Positions 1 through 9,592 of a stretch of DNA of 64,000 nt are shown here, one piece after another. This stretch comes from Heloderma charlesbogerti. Its lineage: Eukaryota > Chordata > Lepidosauria > Squamata > Helodermatidae. How positions within the stretch are numbered: the stretch's first letter is position 1; each line of letters opens with the position of its first letter. A program made the translations under genes and the position numbers. The notes under the pieces were generated by a model. That model saw only the letters and a program-made list of their open reading frames with translations. It had not been told where the DNA came from and did no database searches. Location of the stretch: NCBI GenBank assembly GCA_026122225.1, contig JANEZZ010003058.1:62001-126000 (forward strand), given 5' to 3'.

Positions 1-477
1 ACTTCTATTTCTTTTCTATTTCATCAGATTTGGAAATATAGAATACTTTTTGTCTGTTTAAGTTGTCAAATGTATAAATATCAATCTCGTGGTGGTTTAA
101 AAGATGAATGGTCATTGATTACATCTGAGCCCTGTCAATCATGCAAAGAACTTTGAACTCTAGTGTGTCGAGTGCATGTCCTAAGATATCCTTGTTATTG
201 TTCTAGATGAGAGCTGTAATTGAATAGCTGATCAATTGTGTCTGAGAAGTCAAAGGCTGGTTTTGCTGTCCTTTTGTGTTACATACAGAGGGCAGAAATG
301 CTAACTTATGTAGCTAGGGGCCAAACATATTATCTAACAGCATGTTTAGAAGCCCTCCAGTGTCCATAATGCAATTGCCATTATTACCCAAGATGTATAA
401 GGACAGCTAGACTGTATGTCATTTCATTTGAAAGTGACAAGTTAACATTCTAAATTGAGAGTCTCTTTCTTCCATAG
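1..477. other. ECI2 intron sequence (5' part)
   Basis: This stretch lies upstream of the first ECI2 exon in the window and ends in a polypyrimidine tract plus AG acceptor at 476-477. I see no exon or recognisable repeat in it. Earlier ECI2 exons must lie before the window. Confidence 0.6.
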
Positions 478-567
478 GCTACATTTCACACACCCTTCAG
501 CAACCTGGGTCAGAGTCCAGAAGGATGTTCATCGTACATGTTTCCAAAAATTATGGGCTTAGCCAAG
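478..567 (+). CDS. ECI2: ECI2 exon (third from last): enoyl-CoA delta isomerase 2
   Basis: This is a 90-nt exon of 30 codons in phase 0/0, with an AG acceptor at 476-477 and a GT donor at 568-569. It translates to [20 protein letters not shown] followed by [10 protein letters not shown], which I recognise as the crotonase-fold segment of vertebrate ECI2. The enzyme shifts cis/trans double bonds at C3 to trans-C2 in enoyl-CoAs, so that unsaturated fatty acids can enter beta-oxidation in peroxisomes and mitochondria. The ACBP and N-terminal crotonase exons are outside the window. The exon reads straight into the one at 1276 with no phase problem. Confidence 0.93.
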
Positions 568-582
568 GTAAAATATATGATT

Positions 583-625
<43 letters not shown>
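583..625. repeat. (GATA)n microsatellite
   Basis: About ten uninterrupted GATA units directly downstream of the ECI2 donor site. This is a probable length-polymorphic simple repeat. Confidence 0.97.
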
Positions 626-1064
626 TTTCTCTGATGGTTGTTGTGGGAGAAGTTGCTTCTAGGTTTTGCTCAGGTAGATTCATTAAACACCAAGAAAGGA
701 GTCAGACTATGTCATCACAAGAACTTACTTTCTTTGGGACAACATGGACTGGCTACTATTGTACCTTCATATAATACTCCAATCTACCTACCAGGTAGCA
801 TGCCAAACGGTATTATAAGCTGTAGTCAGAAATAGTTGGTATATGAGGCTTCTGATAGCTTTGGTACCCAATTCAGCACTGCTCTAGAAAGCATTCATGC
901 TCACAACACTTCCAGCAGCTGAGAATGTTACTGAATAAATGGGAACATACAGAGCTGCCTTATATCAGGTCAAAGACTATTTGTCAATCTACTAGTCTGA
1001 CTCTGGCTCTCCACGGTATCAGACAGAGATTATTTCCCCGTCACCTAATACCTTATCCTTTTAA

Positions 1065-1138
1065 CTGGAGATGCCAAGGACTGAACTTGGGACTCTCTGC
1101 ATGCCAAGCATGTACTCTACCACTGAGCTATAATCCCT
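1065..1138 (-). mobile_element. tRNA-derived SINE head fragment
   Basis: On the minus strand this reads like a tRNA: an A box (TAGCTCAGTGGTAGAG) is followed by a B box (GTTCAGTCC) and then GGCATCTCC. This is the familiar head of squamate tRNA-derived SINEs. Only the head is clear. There is no CCA end or good acceptor stem, so it is a SINE remnant and not a functional tRNA gene. Confidence 0.7.
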
Positions 1139-1275
1139 TCTCGGCATATTTAACAGAGAGCACCAAAGTTAGCAAATTACTATGAAAGAACAAGTCAGAA
1201 TGGAGAGTTATGCATTGTTCTGTTTGCTGCTAGTATTTTACACAAGAAACAGTTTCTCTTTTTCCTTTCATGCAG

Positions 1276-1419
1276 GCCAGTGAGTTGCTGCTTTTCAACA
1301 AGAAGCTGACTGCTGCAGAAGCCTGTTCACATGGGCTTGTGACAGAGGTTTTCCCTGACAATACTTTCCAGAAAGAAGTGTGGACAAGGCTGAAAGTTTA
1401 TGCATGCCTTCCCAGAAAT
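1276..1419 (+). CDS. ECI2: ECI2 exon (penultimate)
   Basis: This is a 144-nt exon of 48 codons in phase 0/0, with an AG acceptor at 1274-1275 and a GT donor at 1420-1421. It encodes the helical region after the crotonase core, including the motif [20 protein letters not shown], nearly the same as mammalian ECI2. There is no stop or indel. It follows the exon at 478 and precedes the terminal exon at 4726. The last residues (VYACLPRN) differ more from mammals than the rest of the exon. Confidence 0.94.
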
Positions 1420-3408
1420 GTTAGTGTTTAAAAAATTACTTATTTCCTAAGCTTGTAAGCATATGGTTTGCTTAGCTTCTTTCTAACACATTTGTTCTAT
1501 CAGTTTATTTGCTGCAGATCTTTGCAAACCTTTCACATTTAATTCTGGTGGCCTTCCAACCTACCACACATTATTTTCATAGATACAATATAAAATGTAA
1601 CATGATTTGAACTTGATATCCTCAAGACTGCATATCTGGCACAAGTTTTCTGTTGCCCAAGGACAAGGAAACAGTAAAACAAAAGATTTATACAGGAAAA
1701 TAGAACATAAATCAAAGCACATGTGGGGGTGGAGAGCAAAACACTGCATTTCAACTAACACTTTGATTTTATCCTAGATATTGAAATCTAACAGTCAATA
1801 AACATATTTTTAAAATGACAAAAACCTACTATGATAAAACTTGTTCATAAAATTGCAAAACAGCTGTTAAGGCTTATCTAAAAAGAAATGCTTTACATTG
1901 ATACCTAAAAATAAAAAAATATAAAAATCACAGGCATGGTGGTTATAGGGATGTCGGAGAAATCCACAACGGAGCCAAATGAGTTCAGATTTTCATGAGC
2001 CCAACCCGCAGATTCTGTAGTGGACCAGCTTTCCCCATTGGGTGGATTCTGTGGACTTGTGGACTGGTTTTCTAACTTCCCAAAAGTTTGTGAAAATTCT
2101 GTCCTAGAAAAAATGCAGAATAAAAAAACCCAGATACGCATTTATCCCATAGGCTGAAGCATGAAACTGTACATTTTGTGGGAATTTGGACATTCACACC
2201 TTTCAAATTTGCGCAAATGTGCATTCCTGCAAATTCAGAAACAAAAATATCAGTTCCGTTGATGGGTGGATGACAGAATGAAAGGCACCTGACAATCTGT
2301 GAAACACAGATGGAATGGATTTTACACAGTCCGTACTTCCCTAGGTGGCTGTTAAATGGGGATGTGTGTTTTGGTGTGTTTTTTTCCTTTTAGCTTGCAA
2401 ATTAAAGATGCGTGTTGTTGTTTTTCTTGATACTTTAATATTTTAATAGTAGTAAATAGTTATATTCCTTAACCTTTTTGTATTATGGTTATATTAATAT
2501 TTAAGGTTAAGATGTTCCTAATCACTGATACAGATATAATTGGTAAAATCTCTGAACTCTTCCATTGTGCATTGTATTTTACAGGTTTAATTTAAAAAAA
2601 AATCATAGGTACAGGTTCAGCTGGACTTAGTTGGTGCAATGTACAGCATAGTTTGGGTGGCTTCAGAGAGTGCTTGTGCTGGGCTATCCTGGCTGAGCAT
2701 ACTTTTCTCATGAGAGTAATTTAAGCATGGTCTCTCCCCAAGTTTGTGAAGGTGGGGGGCTCATGTTCCTTGAGGACTGCTAGACTAAAGCTATTTAGGG
2801 CCTTATGGATACTTCATCTTCAAACACATATCTTGGGCCCTTTTCAGGTCCTTTGATATTTTTTTTTTGTTCTTTTTCTTCCTGCCAGGCAATAGAACAA
2901 TACTGATTATGTGGCTTTCATCTGTCACTTTGACCTTTTTAAAAAAATGATTTATTGATTGACCCGATCACTTGAATAACTTCTGTTGTCATTAACAGTT
3001 TTCTCGTCACAGAGGTCAATTTTTTAAAAATAAAATGATTTTAATATTCTGATTCACATGTTGTTAGGATCTACACCATATGAAAGTCTTAATTTTACAA
3101 TATTAGACTTCACTGTGGAATACAATTGCTTAGTTCTTCTCAGATCATGTGTGTACAGTAGATTAAACAGCTTAGGAAAACAACCCAAATATGAGTTATT
3201 TTCCAATAAGAAAAGCTTTTTTCCTTAACCCATATTACTTTCTCTCTGCTTGGAAGTTTGAGAAGATAAATTCTAGCAACAGCCTGAAACTATCCCATTT
3301 ATAACCAAGTTAATTTTAACAATACCCATGTTAGCCCTGCTTTGGACATTGTCCTGGGTCAATCCCTGTAAATACTTTACAAACAATCCACAAATCAAAA
3401 GACATTAA

Positions 3409-3499
3409 GGCTGCAATCCTGTACACATATACCTGAGGTGACGCACCACTGAAACCAGTGTGTGGTTTACCTCTGATTACATGTATATAGGATTGCACC
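3409..3499. repeat. palindromic interspersed repeat, GCAATCCTAT-type termini
   Basis: It begins GGCTGCAATCCTGTAC and ends TATAGGATTGCACC, so the ends are inverted copies of each other. The same terminal words flank other repeats in this window, for example at 33924-34012. It is probably an old MITE relic. The family name is unknown to me. Confidence 0.45.
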
Positions 3500-3847
3500 A
3501 TAAATCTGCTTGAATCCAAATTGTAGTTAAATCATGCTTATATAGAATTACTTTCATCTGTTCATGGTTTAAGGATTGAGGCTCTTTTTGTAACTATTCA
3601 CACTATGTGCCAATCCTCAGTTTAACTCTGGTAAGCATTTTGTACTGACTGAAATGCTTTGCACTGTGCTGTAGGAATTAATATTAGAAACACAGAGGCA
3701 TGGGGCGACCAGTATTATTTGCCTTACCCTGCTCTCCACACACTTTTCCTCTTGCATATCTGAACAAGGGCACTTGTGGCTGTTGTCTTGCCACTATATA
3801 AACGGGGGAGAATTTGCTCTGCTATGTCTTCATGGTGCACTATAATC

Positions 3848-4223
3848 TAGGGATGTACAAGAATTTTGTTCCTGTTCACAAATCATGCAAACATGTACTG
3901 TTCAAAACCCTGAACGTGAACAGGAACACAATTCTCAGGACATTTTTGCAATTTCCTGAACTTGCATTCATGTTTGAAAGTGCATTTGCACAAATTTCCA
4001 CCAAATTTGCAATTTCACACTTTAGCCTATGGGGGGAAATGCACATTTTTGGTCAGGAAAATGTGCATTTGGGTGAAAATTTCGCACTTTTAAAAATGCA
4101 CATTTTTCCCAATTGAAAAACAAGGACACTCATGTTCAGGAACACAAATGAGGTGAAACAAGCTTCAAGGAAGAATTTGGAGAACCTACATGAACTTGAA
4201 CATTCCATGTTGGCCCATCCCTA
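3848..4223. mobile_element. hAT-type MITE (376 bp) with 8-bp target duplication
   Basis: It starts TAGGGATGTAC and ends GGCCCATCCCTA, so the termini are inverted. It is flanked by ctataatc (3840-3847) and ctataatg (4224-4231), an 8-bp duplication with one mismatch. The terminal sequence and 8-bp duplication are typical of hAT transposons. The interior is A/T-rich and encodes no transposase. It sits in the last ECI2 intron. The interior differs from the hairpin-rich MITEs at 31.5 and 34.8 kb, although the ends are alike. Confidence 0.8.
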
Positions 4224-4725
4224 CTATAATGTTTCATGCATGGAGTAGAACACAGTGAGTTCATTGTCTTTTATTATACCATGCATGCAGCCTTAGGCTA
4301 GAACCTCAGCAAACATGATCCAAAAATGGATGGTTGCCAGGTAATTCTAACATGGAGGCATTAGAAAGGAAGTCCTTAACCCTTTCTTCACTTGCTTCAC
4401 TTCCTCCAGCTCTATCTCCAGGATGTTTCCCCCCAGGTGAGGTTACTTGCAGTGTTGGAGCCCAGTTGCAGGGTAGATGGTTGGGTAGAGGGGTTGCCTG
4501 GGGGAAGGGTAAGCAACCCCTTTGCATTTGCCAATTCTCCCTGCAGTCTCCGCTCTGTAACCCCCCACCCCCCTCCACAACCTGCATTAATATTACCAGC
4601 CAAACATGGATTTAGGACTTTATGTGTACCTTGTAATACATAGCTTCAGCCTTAGAGAAATGCAGTTTGGAACTGTGTGTTCCACACTAACTGTGGGCTT
4701 TTCATTTCTCTCTTTCTCTCTCCAG

Positions 4726-4881
4726 TCCTTGGCAGTCTCCAAGCAGCTAATACGAGGCATGGAAAAGGAAAAGCTGCATGAAGTTAATTCTCAAGAGTGT
4801 GAGTGTCTCAAAGAAAGATGGCTGTCTGATGAGTGCATGAATGCTGTTATGAGCTTCTTTCAGAAGAAGTCAAAGCTTTAA
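4726..4881 (+). CDS. ECI2: ECI2 terminal exon with PTS1 signal
   Basis: This exon follows a strong polypyrimidine tract and AG (4724-4725). It encodes 51 residues and then TAA at 4879-4881. The frame continues from the previous exon in phase 0. The segment RWLSDECMNAVMSFFQKKSKL matches the family's C-terminus and ends in Ser-Lys-Leu, the canonical peroxisomal targeting signal type 1. The enzyme is therefore predicted to be imported into peroxisomes. There is no sign of decay. The stop codon lies 173 bp from the stop of a convergent minus-strand gene. Confidence 0.95.
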   Translation, partial: SLAVSKQLIRGMEKEKLHEVNSQECECLKERWLSDECMNAVMSFFQKKSKL

Positions 4882-4952
4882 TCCCTTGCCAACCATGCAA
4901 AGTAAATTGATGCAAAACTAGTTTCCATCCCCTTACTACAAGAACAATGGTT

Positions 4953-4958
4953 ATTAAA
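4953..4958 (+). terminator. probable ECI2 polyadenylation signal (ATTAAA)
   Basis: This ATTAAA lies 72 nt after the ECI2 stop. It is the first plausible poly(A) hexamer and would give a 3' UTR of roughly 100 nt. It is inferred from position only. Confidence 0.5.
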
Positions 4959-5013
4959 TTAATACTTTGAATACATATCTAGAGTGTGCCTTAATGCTGA
5001 GAAGGGTAATCCT

Positions 5014-5019
5014 TTTAAT
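5014..5019 (-). terminator. probable polyadenylation signal of the convergent TEX56-like gene
   Basis: The minus strand reads ATTAAA here, about 36 nt after the stop codon of the minus-strand gene ending at 5055. With the ECI2 signal it would place the two transcript ends within a few tens of bases of each other. Confidence 0.4.
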
Positions 5020-5054
5020 ATATTGATGACATGGTTGCTGTAAACACTAGGCTG

Positions 5055-5319
5055 CTAATGTTGCAGAGGGTTTATCTTTCGGAATTTTGGTCTTTTGTAT
5101 TTGGACATGAATTTGTGATGCCAAAAACATCGCATACCTTTCTCTGGGCTGTTAGGTGGAAAAGCGCTCACTGCTTTGCATGCAGAGCAGATCTCTTTGA
5201 ATATGACAATGACTGTTTGTCTTCCAAAGGGGGTCACTGATTCAATGTCACCAAATTTTGCAAGCTCTTCAATAACTGATTGTTGGTCATATTGAGTTGA
5301 CATACTGTTTGGTGTCCAT
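5055..5319 (-). CDS. TEX56: TEX56/C6orf201-like gene, terminal exon (RRM-like)
   Basis: On the minus strand the acceptor TTCCACAACAG precedes the exon start at 5319. The frame stays open for 87 codons to TAG at 5057-5055. The peptide includes SVIEELAKFGDIESV and GRQTVIVIFKEICSACKAV. This looks like the second half of an RNA-recognition motif (beta2-beta3-alpha2). It ends in a basic tail, KYKRPKFRKINPLQH. The first base completes a codon with the two bases left over from the exon at 18399 (AG+A = Arg), so the splice phase fits. Its place between ECI2 and FAM217A, opposite to both, matches human C6orf201/TEX56. The symbol rests on synteny rather than on a search. Confidence 0.75.
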
Positions 5320-6112
5320 CTGTTGTGGAAGGGAAAAAAAGAAGACAACCCTATTTGTATTAGAAAATTTGAATTAAAATATGTATTTACAAATGCTTGT
5401 GGTAAGGGCAAATGCTTTATGACTGTATAACAGTTCCATGTACTTTGCTATGTTATGTGACACTTCATCAGTACATAATATAATCCTTTAAAAACTGTGG
5501 TGAGCACTTGTGACATCTTTGGTCTTTAGATCTGATTCTAGAACCAATGTCTTCCTTTAAGCTGAGAAATGATAAAGTCTGAAGCCACGAACGAAGGGCT
5601 TTTGTGTTGCTTTTTTATTAACGGTAAAATCTAAAAGGATGTTTATTAGGTTTTGCTGAGGAGTTTCATTCTGCAAACACTTGTAGCATCATATCTGCAT
5701 TGCAGGAGTTGCTGCTTGTCTAGTTTGGCCCTAATTACTAGAGCAAGATGATGGAGATTCACCTCTTTTAAATTTTGGCCTATAGTAAATATTTGGCCTA
5801 TAGTGTAGATGTGGATGTGACCCAGATTCAGACAACACCACTGGAAAAAGAGGGGGGTTACCCTTTATCATGCATTATTATCCTGTTGAAAATCCTCTCC
5901 CGAGTTTTCCCCATTAGAGAACTGTATATGTATGCAAGCTGTACGTACACACACACCCAGAAAGTTGTAGTCTGGAGCAGAATTGTGTGTGTGCATTTAT
6001 ATTGTTCTCTGTTGGTCATTTTTCTTCTTGCACCCCCCCACCCCCCAGCTGCTCTTCACCTTGTGGGGGAAAAGTTACATGTACATGTATCTTTTTTTTT
6101 CTCCCTCACATG
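5320..6112. other. intron of the TEX56-like gene, unique part
   Basis: This is the start (in plus coordinates) of the 13-kb intron between exons 18399 and 5319. I see no exon or clear repeat here apart from a C/T-rich stretch near 6030-6050. Confidence 0.5.
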
Positions 6113-6741
6113 TTGTTGTTTATTCGTTCAGTCGCTTCTTAAGGCCCATTCAACCTCACTCTTCAGGATGTCTGGCTCTAGCTCACTGACCACACTGTCA
6201 AATCTATCCCCGATATTATTATCCTTCCTATACAGATCTTCCGTATATTCTTGCCACCTTTTCTTGATCTCTTCTGCTTCTGTTAGGTCCTTGCCATCTT
6301 TGTTTTTGATCATACCCATTTTTGCCTGGAATTTACCTCCGATGTTTCTAATTTTCTGGAAGAGGTCTCTTGTCCTTCCTATTCTATTATCTTCTTCCGC
6401 TTCCGCGCATTGCTTGTTTAAAAATAATTCCTTATCTCTTCTGGCTAACCTCTGGAATTTTGCATGTAATTGGGCATATCTCCCCCTATCACTGTTGCCT
6501 TTTGCTTTCCTTCTTTCTTGGGCTGCTTCCAGTGTCTCAGCAGACAGCCATCTTGGTTTTCTTTTTCTTTCGAACGTTTTTTGTTGCCGCCTCCTGAACA
6601 ATGTTGCGAACTTCTGTCCATAGTTCTTCTGGGACCCTATCTACTAAATCTAGTCCCTTAAATCTATTCTTCACCTCCACTGCAGATTCATTAGGAATAT
6701 TAGTGAGCTCATATCTAACTGATCTGTGGGTCTTCCCTATT
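6113..6741 (-). mobile_element. RTE-BovB LINE, internally deleted copy
   Basis: The minus strand encodes the linker between the endonuclease and reverse transcriptase of BovB (for example RWLSAETLEAAQERRKAKG). It then jumps straight to the last ~25 nt of the element (GCGACTGAACGAATAAACAACAACA). The whole RT domain is missing. The junction at 6136-6140 falls on GCTTC, a word present at both deletion edges in the full copy at 19.5-22.7 kb. The 5' end stops at 6741, followed by an A-run. The reading frame is broken. Plus-strand open frames across this region are antisense shadows. Confidence 0.85.
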
Positions 6742-6851
6742 AAAAAAAAACACCTGCAGGGGGCCAGGTGGATTTGCAAGACACTTAAAATATTTGGGGC
6801 CCAGGCCCATAAGACATAAATATACCTGTATGTGCATATTTAGAAAAAATT

Positions 6852-6949
6852 GTTGTCGTTCAGTCGTGTCCGACTCTTCGTGACCCCATGGACCATAGCA
6901 CGCCAGGCCTTCCTGTCCTGCGCTGTCTCCCAGAGCGTGCTCAAGTCCA
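6852..6949 (-). mobile_element. RTE-BovB 3' end, 98 bp, with target duplication
   Basis: The minus strand carries the BovB C-terminal codons and tail (GGGGTCACGAAGAGTCGGAC). It is flanked by an 11-bp direct repeat TAGAAAAAATT at 6841-6851 and 6950-6960. It is an independent, severely 5'-truncated insertion. Confidence 0.88.
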
Positions 6950-6960
6950 TAGAAAAAATT

Positions 6961-8808
6961 ACTAGGATGTATTTAAATTTCACAAAAGGCAAAGCCAGCC
7001 AATTAATTTCTCATCCAAATCGCCACAAATTAAATAAACTTTTCTATTAATTTGCACCCTGCCCCAGATCATCCCAAATCAGTAGTTCCTCTTCAGTTCC
7101 AATTAATTTGCAATCTCTTGCTGTCCCTTTCCCCACTTCTCTCTGCCCCTCCCCACTTCTTCCTCTTTCCCTCCTGAAAGAAAATTCCACTCCCTCCCCC
7201 ACACCTCCAGAAATTAAGTTTAGAAGAAAATCTTTCATTAACAGCAATGGAAGGTGTGTTTTTTTCCTAAGCTTAATTGCTGGGGGTGGGTGTTGCTGCA
7301 TGTGGGGAGCAGAGGGTTAACCCTTCTCTCCCCAGCTGCAATCTCCCTTGAAAATTACCCCGTGCATGGTAATTAAGCACCATTTATTTAATTAAGAAAT
7401 AGTCTATTGGCATCAATGGACACAGGGATCTGAGGAATAGATCTGGCCCCCTGGAAATAGATTTGGGGCCAGGGCACCATGGTCCCAGGCCTAGCAATGC
7501 CACTAAATGGGGTACTTTTAATAAGAAAAATTACTTGCAGAGAAAGAGATGAACCCTTTTCCCTCCCCTCTTCCATGCACACAGATCTCTGTAATCCTCT
7601 GTCCCAGACTGCAGTTTTTCATCACACCAAAAAACTCTGGAGGAAAACATTTCTGTGACTGAGGATCATGAGTAGTTTGATCTTTAACTATAAATTCTAC
7701 ATATATAACAAAGAAATAGTTCCTTGGGAGTGGTTCCTTCAGTTAATGTTCTCTAAAACAGTCTCATTCTCAAACCCTACAGGATAATACAGGTGGAACA
7801 TATTGGGGCAACCCACTCAAGGGGTTTTTGACACTTTTTTGTAGCAGTTATTTGTATGCATATGAGATAGATTTTGAGATGGTTTCTAATACTGAGGATG
7901 TAATTGTGGCCTAATGAACTGGAACATATAGTTCCCCATACAAAAATATTCCAGTCAAACAAATGTCTGTCTGTACGGGTCTCTGATGGAAGGAAAAAAA
8001 AATCCAGTTTGATGTGTTGAGATAGGAGAACCAAAGAGGTGAGCCGGGAGTTTTGATGATCAGGTTGTGGGAGATTGCATATCGGAGGGAGAACAGATCA
8101 TCAAGGTCACACATGCATAATCCACACACTGGAAAGAAAATAACTTAAAATAGAGAAGTCCTTGGATTTACATTGTTGTTCTCTTTCTTTGGAATTACAT
8201 TTTGATTTTCTCCTATTCCAAGGGCTCAAAATAGTTTTCAGTTCCATCTACCTGTAGGTTTTCCTCCTTTTTCAAGAGATGTTTTGTGCAGCATGAAAAA
8301 TGCCGTAGAGTATGATATTTGGGATTCTATTTTGTTCCACTGTTTCCAGTGTTTTGACAAGTATAAATTGCACAGGGTGTTCTGTTCCAGAGAGAACATT
8401 GCATAAGAAAGTGTGACCTGATTATTTCCTGGCCATTCACTTAGCTTTTCATATTTCGACGCCTCAAATTCTACAGGTAGATACTTTTCAGAGTTTTAAC
8501 AACAGACTTTTTAATTAGCTGTCAGGTGAATTGCTTTAGAGGTTGAATGTAAGGTTTTTAATAGCCTCTCTATGACTTGGCTAAATCCTAAATTTATACT
8601 GGGTGAACAGAAAAGAGTGAACTCCCATAAGAAACAGGAGTATGTACCAAAGAAGTAAATACGTATTAGAAGAAGAGAGCTGGAATATCTGAGTTCCTTA
8701 TTTCTTGGCTGGGATGTCAGTAATATCTTGGGTTTGTTATTAAGCAGCAGGAAATATGCTAATAAAATTCACCACTAATTCTTTGGAAGATTGTGTGAAG
8801 ATGAAGAG
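6961..8808. other. intron sequence without recognisable features
   Basis: Part of the large TEX56-like intron upstream of the ERV. It includes a pyrimidine-rich stretch (about 7090-7210). Open frames are short and unconvincing. I see nothing that I can name. Confidence 0.5.
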
Positions 8809-9027
8809 TGTTAGGAAAAAAGAGACTCCATAACCGTTGGCGCCTCAGTTACGTAGGAGCCTGAGTGGCGGGAAAAATGTGGGTGGAGCCAAAAGGAGAA
8901 CCATAATGACGCGCTCATGACTAACAGCTTGGTAAGCTGATACTGACTGTTTATTGGCTATTGACTTGGTAAGCTGATGTACTGACTGTTTCATTGGTTA
9001 CTGGCAAGAACAATAGAAGTGATATGG

Positions 9028-9035
9028 TATAAAAG
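9028..9035 (+). promoter_or_regulatory. LTR TATA box
   Basis: TATAAAAG lies downstream of two CCAAT-like cores and 59 nt upstream of the LTR AATAAA. This is the usual U3/R layout of a retroviral promoter. Confidence 0.75.
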
Positions 9036-9093
9036 GCTTTTGCACACGTGTCTCGGGGTCCAGACTGCTCTGCACCCGTTTTGCAAAACGTTC

Positions 9094-9099
9094 AATAAA
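9094..9099 (+). terminator. LTR polyadenylation signal AATAAA
   Basis: AATAAA lies in the R-like part of the 5' LTR. The truncated 3' LTR lacks this part, so the provirus has no LTR signal of its own at the 3' end. Confidence 0.75.
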
Positions 9100-9173
9100 A
9101 TAGTGTTGGATCCACTGCTGCCTGCCTGGCATCCTTCTAAACCGAAAGCAAGGACTTTTTTTATCTAACAATT

Positions 9174-9191
9174 TGGTGCCATGACTCGGAT
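9174..9191 (+). other. primer binding site, His-tRNA type
   Basis: TGGTGCCATGACTCGGAT matches the 18-nt complement of the vertebrate tRNA-His 3' end at 17 of 18 positions; A replaces G at position 8. It sits three bases after the LTR terminus. His-tRNA priming is shared with HERV-H-like gammaretroviruses. This is set from memory of the tRNA sequence. Confidence 0.8.
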
Positions 9192-9592
9192 CCTGCTTCG
9201 GGGCACGTCCCCTTCGCGCTGAGCCGAGGGGCCATGGAGGAGAAGTGGCCACAGGCGGTTGTTTTACACTGCCTTCTCCTCACGACGGCGGCGGCAGAGG
9301 CGCTTGGGGACCAACGCCAGAGGAAGAGGGAGACGTGATCACTCCTTTTAGGCACCGGCAGCGGATTAATAAGCAGCTGGACGCAGCTGCGGCCGGGACA
9401 GAAGAGGCTTTTGGGATAAGTGAAACAACTTACCTTAGGGGATAAACGCGGGACGGTGGTGTGTTTGTGATTGTGTGAGATGCCTACGGGCGAAGTGAGT
9501 GGGGAGCCCCGATCTGCATTTCCCTACCCTGGAGACAGGCTGGGTCAGAGGAGGGCGAAGCGCAAGAATTGCTGATTGAAATTCCCACCGTC

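Larger units (their letters stand above)
568..1275. other. ECI2 intron
   Basis: An intron bounded by GT at 568 and AG at 1274-1275. It holds a GATA microsatellite and a fragment of a tRNA-derived SINE head, listed separately. The rest shows nothing recognisable. Confidence 0.7.
1420..4725. other. last ECI2 intron
   Basis: A 3.3-kb intron. It contains a complete hAT-type MITE (3848-4223) and an older palindromic repeat fragment (3409-3499). The rest is A/T-rich with no recognisable gene. Short open frames around 4300-4620 exist on both strands, overlap each other and look spurious. Confidence 0.6.
8809..9170 (+). repeat. ERV 5' LTR (362 bp)
   Basis: It begins TGTTAG and ends CTAACA, giving TG...CA ends. 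U3 holds a tandem duplication of about 37-40 bp (8928-8964 and 8965-9004), each copy with an ATTGG CCAAT-box core. A TATA box (TATAAAAG) lies at 9028-9035 and an AATAAA signal at 9094-9099. The primer binding site follows three bases after the LTR end. Confidence 0.93.

Noticed and set aside
1065..1138. tRNA gene
   Set aside because: A and B boxes are present, but the acceptor stem is poor and the sequence matches a SINE head, so it is recorded as a SINE remnant.
4306..4643. Overlapping open frames on both strands in the last ECI2 intron
   Set aside because: Four frames overlap the same 300 bp with no splice support. Chance is the simplest explanation.
5160..5195. SINE-like word GCTTTGCATGCAGAGCAG
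   Set aside because: It lies inside the open TEX56-like exon and is not followed by other SINE sequence, so the resemblance is coincidental.
5775..6623. Plus-strand open frame of 282 codons
   Set aside because: Its second half is antisense to a minus-strand BovB relic and the peptide is low-complexity Ser/Leu-rich. It is a shadow.
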